A stretch of DNA of 10,582 bases from Bacteroidota bacterium (GTDB taxonomy: Bacteria; Bacteroidota; Bacteroidia; Bacteroidales; Prolixibacteraceae), in the NCBI GenBank assembly GCA_030691295.1, contig JAUYEQ010000676.1, positions 1 through 10,582 of the forward strand. Reading direction: 5' to 3'. The notes beneath the pieces are model-generated. The model was not told the origin of the DNA, searched no databases, and saw only the letters and a list, made by a program, of their open reading frames with translations. The position numbers and the translations under genes were made by a program. How positions within the stretch are numbered: the first letter of the stretch is position 1; each line of letters begins with the position of its first letter. Shown in pieces: positions 6,717 through 10,582 of this stretch.

Positions 6717-9155
6717 TTATCCCATAATCACAATCACTGTATGTTCTTCGCCATCTTCAAAAAGAGGAATTACATTCGAAGTTTGTGACCTGCCGTCAAC
6801 GATGACTTCCTTCACTCCTTTTGACACGCCTTTCGGATTTTTCACTTCAATTTCATAAAGCGCTCCCCTGAATTTGCGGCTCACTTTGAAGCCTTTCCAA
6901 TCGTTTGGAATACACGGATCGACAAGCAGGCCATCGTATTCGGGCTGAATACCCAGAATGAATTGCGTGATGGCATAGAAATTCCATGATGCAGTTCCGG
7001 TTAACCACGAGTTTTTGGCTTCCCCCGGTTTGAACGCGTCTTTCCCTGAAATCATTTGAGCATACACATACGGTTCGGTTTTGTGCAATTCACTGATGTC
7101 TTCCAGGTACGACGGACAAATTTTCCGGTAATATTCCCAGGCGCGGTTTCCGTTGCCAACTAGCGTTTCGCCAATCATGATCCACGGATTATTGTGGCAA
7201 AAGACGCCTGCATTTTCCTTGTATCCGGGAGGGTACGACGAAATTTCACCATACTCGATGTAGTATTTTGTGAATGCCGGATTATTCAACACAATTCCGT
7301 ATTGAGAATCGAGACGTTCCTTTACTGAATCCAAAGCTTTTTCACAGAGACCTTCTTCTTTGCCTATCCCAGCCATGGTGCACCATCCGTTCGATTCGAT
7401 AAATATTTTGCCCTCTTCGTTTTCGTTGCTCCCGATTTTATTTCCGTAGTAGTCGTAAGCACGGATAAACCATTCGCCATCCCAGCCATGTTTTTTCACC
7501 GCATCAATCATTGCATCAATGTGCGATTGGGCGCGTGCGGCTTCTTCGTCGTTTCCAAGCTTTTTACAAAGTGTGACATAATCGCGGCCATAAATCACAA
7601 ACAGCCCCGCTATCATTAACGATTCAGCCTTTGTTCCTTCTGATTTATTTTCGGTGGTCTGGAACGATTCGTTCGGATCATTCGAGAAACAGTTCAGGTT
7701 TAGGCAGTCATTCCAGTCGGCGCGGCCAATGAGTGGCAATCCGTGAGGTCCGAGGTTGTTGACTACATGATCGAACGAAACGGTTAGGTGCTCAAACAGT
7801 GTGCGGGCAACCGACATGTCGTTATCGAAAGGAACCATTTCTGTTAGGATACCGAAATCGCCTGTTTCTTTGATGTAACTGATCGTTCCAAGAATCAACC
7901 ACATCGGGTCGTCGTTAAATCCGCCACCGATGTCGTTATTCCCCTTTTTAGTCAGTGGTTGATACTGGTGGTAACAGCCTCCATCCTGAAATTGAGTTGA
8001 AGCAATGTCGATGATTCGTTCGCGGGCGCGCTCCGGAATCTGGTGAACAAACCCAATCAAATCCTGGTTCGAATCACGGAATCCCATTCCACGACCAATA
8101 CCGCTTTCGAAGTAAGAAGCTGAACGCGAGAAGCAGAAGGTGATCATACACTGGTATTGATTCCAGATGTTGACCATTCGATCTAACTTTTCGTCACCTG
8201 AATCTACCGAATAAACGCTCAGCAGGTTATCCCAATATTCGCGTAATTCGGCCAAAGCAGCATCCACTTTTGCAACGGTATCGAACCTGGCAATCGTTTC
8301 TTTGGCTTTGGTCTTGTTGATGATGTTTTTTGATTCCCATTTTTCTTCCTCTTTGTTCTCCACATAACCTAAAACGAAAACAAAATCTTTGGTTTCGCCG
8401 GGCTGCAATTCAACTTCGAGGTAATGCGAAGCGATTGGAGACCAGCCATGAGCCTCGGTATTGCGCGGTTTTCCATCGGCAACAACCTGCGGCTCCTCAA
8501 AGCCATTGTACAATCCGAAGAACGATTCGCGGTCGGTATCAAAACCCTGTACCGGCACATTCACCGAATAGTAGGCAAAATGGTCGCGACGCTCTTTGTA
8601 TTCCGTTTTGTGGTAAATCACCGAATCTTCAATTTCCACTTCGCCGGTTGAAAAATTGCGCTGGAAGTTTTCCATATCAGCCGCGGCATTCCACAAGCAC
8701 CACTCCACAAACGAGAATATCTTCAGCTTTTTAACTTCTTTCGAGTTGTTGGTCAGGGTTAATTTCTGAACTTCGGCCCAGGTCGTGAGCGGCACAAAAT
8801 AAAGCGCAGTGGCTGTCACCCCATTCTTTTCTCCTTTGATGGAAGTGTAATTCATCCCGTGACGACATTCGTAACTATCCAGTTCCGTTTTGCAAGGTTT
8901 CCAGCCCGGCGACCAGGCAGTATCACCATCCTTGATGTAAAAATATTTACCTCCATCGTCCATCGGAACATTGTTGTAGCGATAACGCGTCAAACGCCGG
9001 AATTTGGCATCCTTGTAAAAGGTATATCCGCCGGCGGTGTTTGAAACGAGTGAGAAAAAATCTTCATTGCCCAGATAATTGATCCATGGCCAGGGAGTTT
9101 TTGGGTTGGTGATCACATATTCTCTGTGCTGATCATCGAAATGTCCGAATTTCAT
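6717..9155 (-). CDS. GH94 cellobiose phosphorylase
   Basis: A cytoplasmic inverting phosphorylase of family GH94, expected to convert cellobiose and phosphate to alpha-glucose-1-phosphate and glucose, saving ATP compared with hydrolysis. The 812 residues cover the whole family fold: N-terminal beta-sandwich, helical linker, (alpha/alpha)6 barrel and C-terminal beta domain. The start [21 protein letters not shown] closely resembles that of known cellobiose phosphorylases. The general acid is Asp483 in [15 protein letters not shown]. Other sites that line up, from memory of the Cellvibrio gilvus enzyme, are Arg355, Asp361 and Trp481 for the glucosyl unit and Arg344, His654 and Thr719-Gly720 (WLTGTASW) for phosphate. 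No signal peptide is present. It follows the symporter gene by 92 bases on the same strand, so uptake and phosphorolysis form one operon. Cellobiose is the best substrate guess; other GH94 specificities (cellodextrin, laminaribiose, chitobiose) are less likely. Confidence 0.93.
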   Translation of the reverse strand: MKFGHFDDQHREYVITNPKTPWPWINYLGNEDFFSLVSNTAGGYTFYKDAKFRRLTRYRYNNVPMDDGGKYFYIKDGDTAWSPGWKPCKTELDSYECRHGMNYTSIKGEKNGVTATALYFVPLTTWAEVQKLTLTNNSKEVKKLKIFSFVEWCLWNAAADMENFQRNFSTGEVEIEDSVIYHKTEYKERRDHFAYYSVNVPVQGFDTDRESFFGLYNGFEEPQVVADGKPRNTEAHGWSPIASHYLEVELQPGETKDFVFVLGYVENKEEEKWESKNIINKTKAKETIARFDTVAKVDAALAELREYWDNLLSVYSVDSGDEKLDRMVNIWNQYQCMITFCFSRSASYFESGIGRGMGFRDSNQDLIGFVHQIPERARERIIDIASTQFQDGGCYHQYQPLTKKGNNDIGGGFNDDPMWLILGTISYIKETGDFGILTEMVPFDNDMSVARTLFEHLTVSFDHVVNNLGPHGLPLIGRADWNDCLNLNCFSNDPNESFQTTENKSEGTKAESLMIAGLFVIYGRDYVTLCKKLGNDEEAARAQSHIDAMIDAVKKHGWDGEWFIRAYDYYGNKIGSNENEEGKIFIESNGWCTMAGIGKEEGLCEKALDSVKERLDSQYGIVLNNPAFTKYYIEYGEISSYPPGYKENAGVFCHNNPWIMIGETLVGNGNRAWEYYRKICPSYLEDISELHKTEPYVYAQMISGKDAFKPGEAKNSWLTGTASWNFYAITQFILGIQPEYDGLLVDPCIPNDWKGFKVSRKFRGALYEIEVKNPKGVSKGVKEVIVDGRSQTSNVIPLFEDGEEHTVIVIMG

Positions 9156-9184
9156 AGACTGTATGGTTAAATTGTTGTTATTAG

Positions 9185-9235
9185 TCCGGAATGTCTGGAG
9201 TTCAAGAATCTATTTTCAACTTTAGACACTCCGAA
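9185..9235 (-). other. Intercistronic imperfect hairpin between symporter and phosphorylase genes
   Basis: TCCGGAATGTCT (9185-9196) is nearly the inverse complement of AGACACTCCGAA (9224-9235); the differences are mostly G-U compatible on the minus-strand RNA. In addition ACTTTAGACACT occurs twice in direct orientation (9219-9230 and 9245-9256), the second copy spanning the symporter stop codon. No T run follows, so an RNA-processing or partial-attenuation role is more likely than full termination. Confidence 0.4.
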
Positions 9236-9247
9236 TTTTAGCTCACT

Positions 9248-10582
9248 TTAGACACTTTTTTCTTTCAATCTTCTGTTATTCAATTCAATGGTAATTTCGT
9301 CCATCTTCTTTTGATCTAACGGATAAAGCACCATTAATCCGGCTCCAATTAATGCAACAATTGTTGGGATCCAACTCATAAGCATAATGATACCCGGAAC
9401 GGCACCTTGAATAGCTACTTCATCTTGTCCGTTATAATGGAATGCTGCCAATACAAAGCCAATAATTGCACCGGCAACACCACCTCCCAGCTTGGTAGAG
9501 AAAGAGCCTGCTGAATAGATAAGCCCCGTTGCCCTCCGACCGTTTTTAAACTCTGAATAATCTGCAGCATCACCAAGCATGGCAAAAAATAGTGTTGGGA
9601 ATATGGCAGCAGCAAATTCAGAAATTATGCCTATTGAAAAAATACCAACAATATCGTCGGGACCGCAAAATGCAAGTAATGCATTTACCAAACCCGAAAA
9701 AATGAAGGCATAAATGAACAGATTACGTTTGCCAAACCGTTTCCCTAATGGCGATGTGATCATGGCGCCACCGATGGATGCCACCATGAGCGCAACCATG
9801 TATGATCCGGCCAGCAATTGATCGTGCAAATAATGCGAAAAATAGATGACAACAATTCCTTGTTTGATGGAGTTGTAAATCTGAAATACCAATCCGATAA
9901 TTAACATGATTATCCATGGTCTGTTTCTGAATAAATCTTTGAGATCCTTTCCCAGATTGGTTTCCTGCGATTTCGGCGGAGTCACCCGTTCTTTTGTGGT
10001 ATAAAACGTAGCAATAAGGGCCAACGACAAGAAAACAGATAATAAATAAATGGAATTGCTGTAACCTCTTTTCTGGTCGATTATGGTTATGTCTTTCGCA
10101 TCAAGGTTATCTTCTCCGGCAACAACAAAAGAATATTCTTTTTGAGCTTCCATCGAAAAACTCTTTCCCTGGGTTGGAACATTTTCACTTTCGACAATTG
10201 CAGAATCTGCCCATACAAACATGGCAATACCATCATCGGTTTTGATGTTTACATTTTCAACATCCTTTGGGGATGAAACAGTCACTTCATATTTTTTAGC
10301 ATCCAGCTTGTTTACATCAATGGTCGGATTAATATTTCCAAAATGGGCAACCAAAAACAGCAAAGCTCCCTGAACCAGCATACCTCCGGAAAAAGCGCCA
10401 ACCATTCGATACGAACCAAGACTTGTACGCTCTTTGTCGTCGCCAGTCATCACAGCCATCAGCGCACCATAAGGAATATTGTTTGCCGTATAAACCAGCG
10501 TAAATATGATATAAGTTGTATAGGCATAAATTATTTTTCCGGTAGCGCTTAAGTTCGGGCTCATGAATAACAACGATAAAAT
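9248..10582 (-). CDS. GPH-family sugar:cation symporter (partial, N-terminus outside window)
   Basis: An inner-membrane symporter of the glycoside-pentoside-hexuronide (MelB-like) family in the major facilitator superfamily, likely importing the disaccharide cleaved by the downstream phosphorylase. Family marks are YTANNIPYGALMAVMTGDDKERTSLGSYRM, the later YTTKERV loop, and LGDAADYSEFKNGRRATGLIYSAGSFSTKLGGGVAGA in the C-terminal half. The frame stays open to the window edge; the first three or so membrane helices are missing, so this is an edge cut and not a broken gene. Between the helix ending FLVAHFGN and the helix starting YSNSIYLLSVFLS lies an insertion of about 88 polar, beta-rich residues (encoded at about 10070-10333). 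Topology of the family places it in the periplasm. Ordinary members have only a short loop there. Cellobiose as cargo is inferred from the operon. Confidence 0.88.
   Translation of the reverse strand: MLSLLFMSPNLSATGKIIYAYTTYIIFTLVYTANNIPYGALMAVMTGDDKERTSLGSYRMVGAFSGGMLVQGALLFLVAHFGNINPTIDVNKLDAKKYEVTVSSPKDVENVNIKTDDGIAMFVWADSAIVESENVPTQGKSFSMEAQKEYSFVVAGEDNLDAKDITIIDQKRGYSNSIYLLSVFLSLALIATFYTTKERVTPPKSQETNLGKDLKDLFRNRPWIIMLIIGLVFQIYNSIKQGIVVIYFSHYLHDQLLAGSYMVALMVASIGGAMITSPLGKRFGKRNLFIYAFIFSGLVNALLAFCGPDDIVGIFSIGIISEFAAAIFPTLFFAMLGDAADYSEFKNGRRATGLIYSAGSFSTKLGGGVAGAIIGFVLAAFHYNGQDEVAIQGAVPGIIMLMSWIPTIVALIGAGLMVLYPLDQKKMDEITIELNNRRLKEKSV

Noticed and set aside
8330..8734. A 134-residue plus-strand open frame opposite the phosphorylase gene.
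   Set aside because: It lies fully antisense to a well-conserved GH94 coding region and has low-complexity, Arg/Pro/His-rich composition typical of shadow frames.
110..9155. The beta-mannosidase and the cellobiose operon as one polysaccharide utilisation locus.
   Set aside because: They are separated by over 4 kb of unrelated genes, each has its own terminator, and no SusC/SusD pair or sugar-responsive regulator is present in the window.
9248..10582. The symporter gene as a truncated pseudogene because its first helices are missing.
   Set aside because: The reading frame continues without a stop to the last base of the window, so the missing part is beyond the edge.

Overview
The window looks like a chromosome segment of a marine or anaerobic Bacteroidota, plausibly in the Marinilabiliales/Prolixibacteraceae range. 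That is an inference from moderate-to-low GC, a lipoprotein beta-mannosidase, a DbpA-like DEAD-box helicase, a GPH-type sugar symporter and a TAnnTTTG-like promoter box. The species cannot be fixed from this sequence alone.

Layout from left to right: (1) a minus-strand GH2 beta-mannosidase lipoprotein (110-2686), followed by a strong hairpin at 46-86. (2) A divergent 190-bp gap, then a plus-strand pair of overlapping membrane-protein genes: a small DoxX-family protein and a ChrA-type chromate/anion transporter. (3) A plus-strand DEAD-box RNA helicase with a C-terminal DbpA-type RNA-binding domain. (4) A minus-strand REP-associated tyrosine transposase (RAYT, Y1/HUH family) embedded in a cluster of seven 24-nt REP palindromes (5785-6637). 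(5) A bidirectional terminator at 6665-6691. (6) A minus-strand operon with a GPH-family sugar:cation symporter (cut by the right window edge) followed by a cytoplasmic GH94 cellobiose phosphorylase.

Metabolically, the right-hand operon fits uptake of a beta-glucosyl disaccharide, probably cellobiose, and its phosphorolysis to glucose-1-phosphate plus glucose. The left-hand beta-mannosidase, anchored in the cell envelope, would release mannose from beta-manno-oligosaccharides. Together they suggest a life on plant or algal hemicellulose, but the two loci are separated by unrelated genes and are not one polysaccharide utilisation locus.

The most interesting part is the REP/RAYT block. Seven elements share one design: GGGTG, an 8-nt arm, a 3-nt T-rich loop and an 8-nt arm. 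Six form three inverted pairs of 55-57 bp. One pair abuts the helicase stop codon and supplies a terminator-like hairpin. One lies upstream of the RAYT gene. One lies inside the RAYT reading frame and is translated in frame. The seventh REP supplies the last codons and the stop codon of the transposase itself. A second point of interest is a non-membrane insertion of about 88 residues in a periplasmic loop of the symporter.
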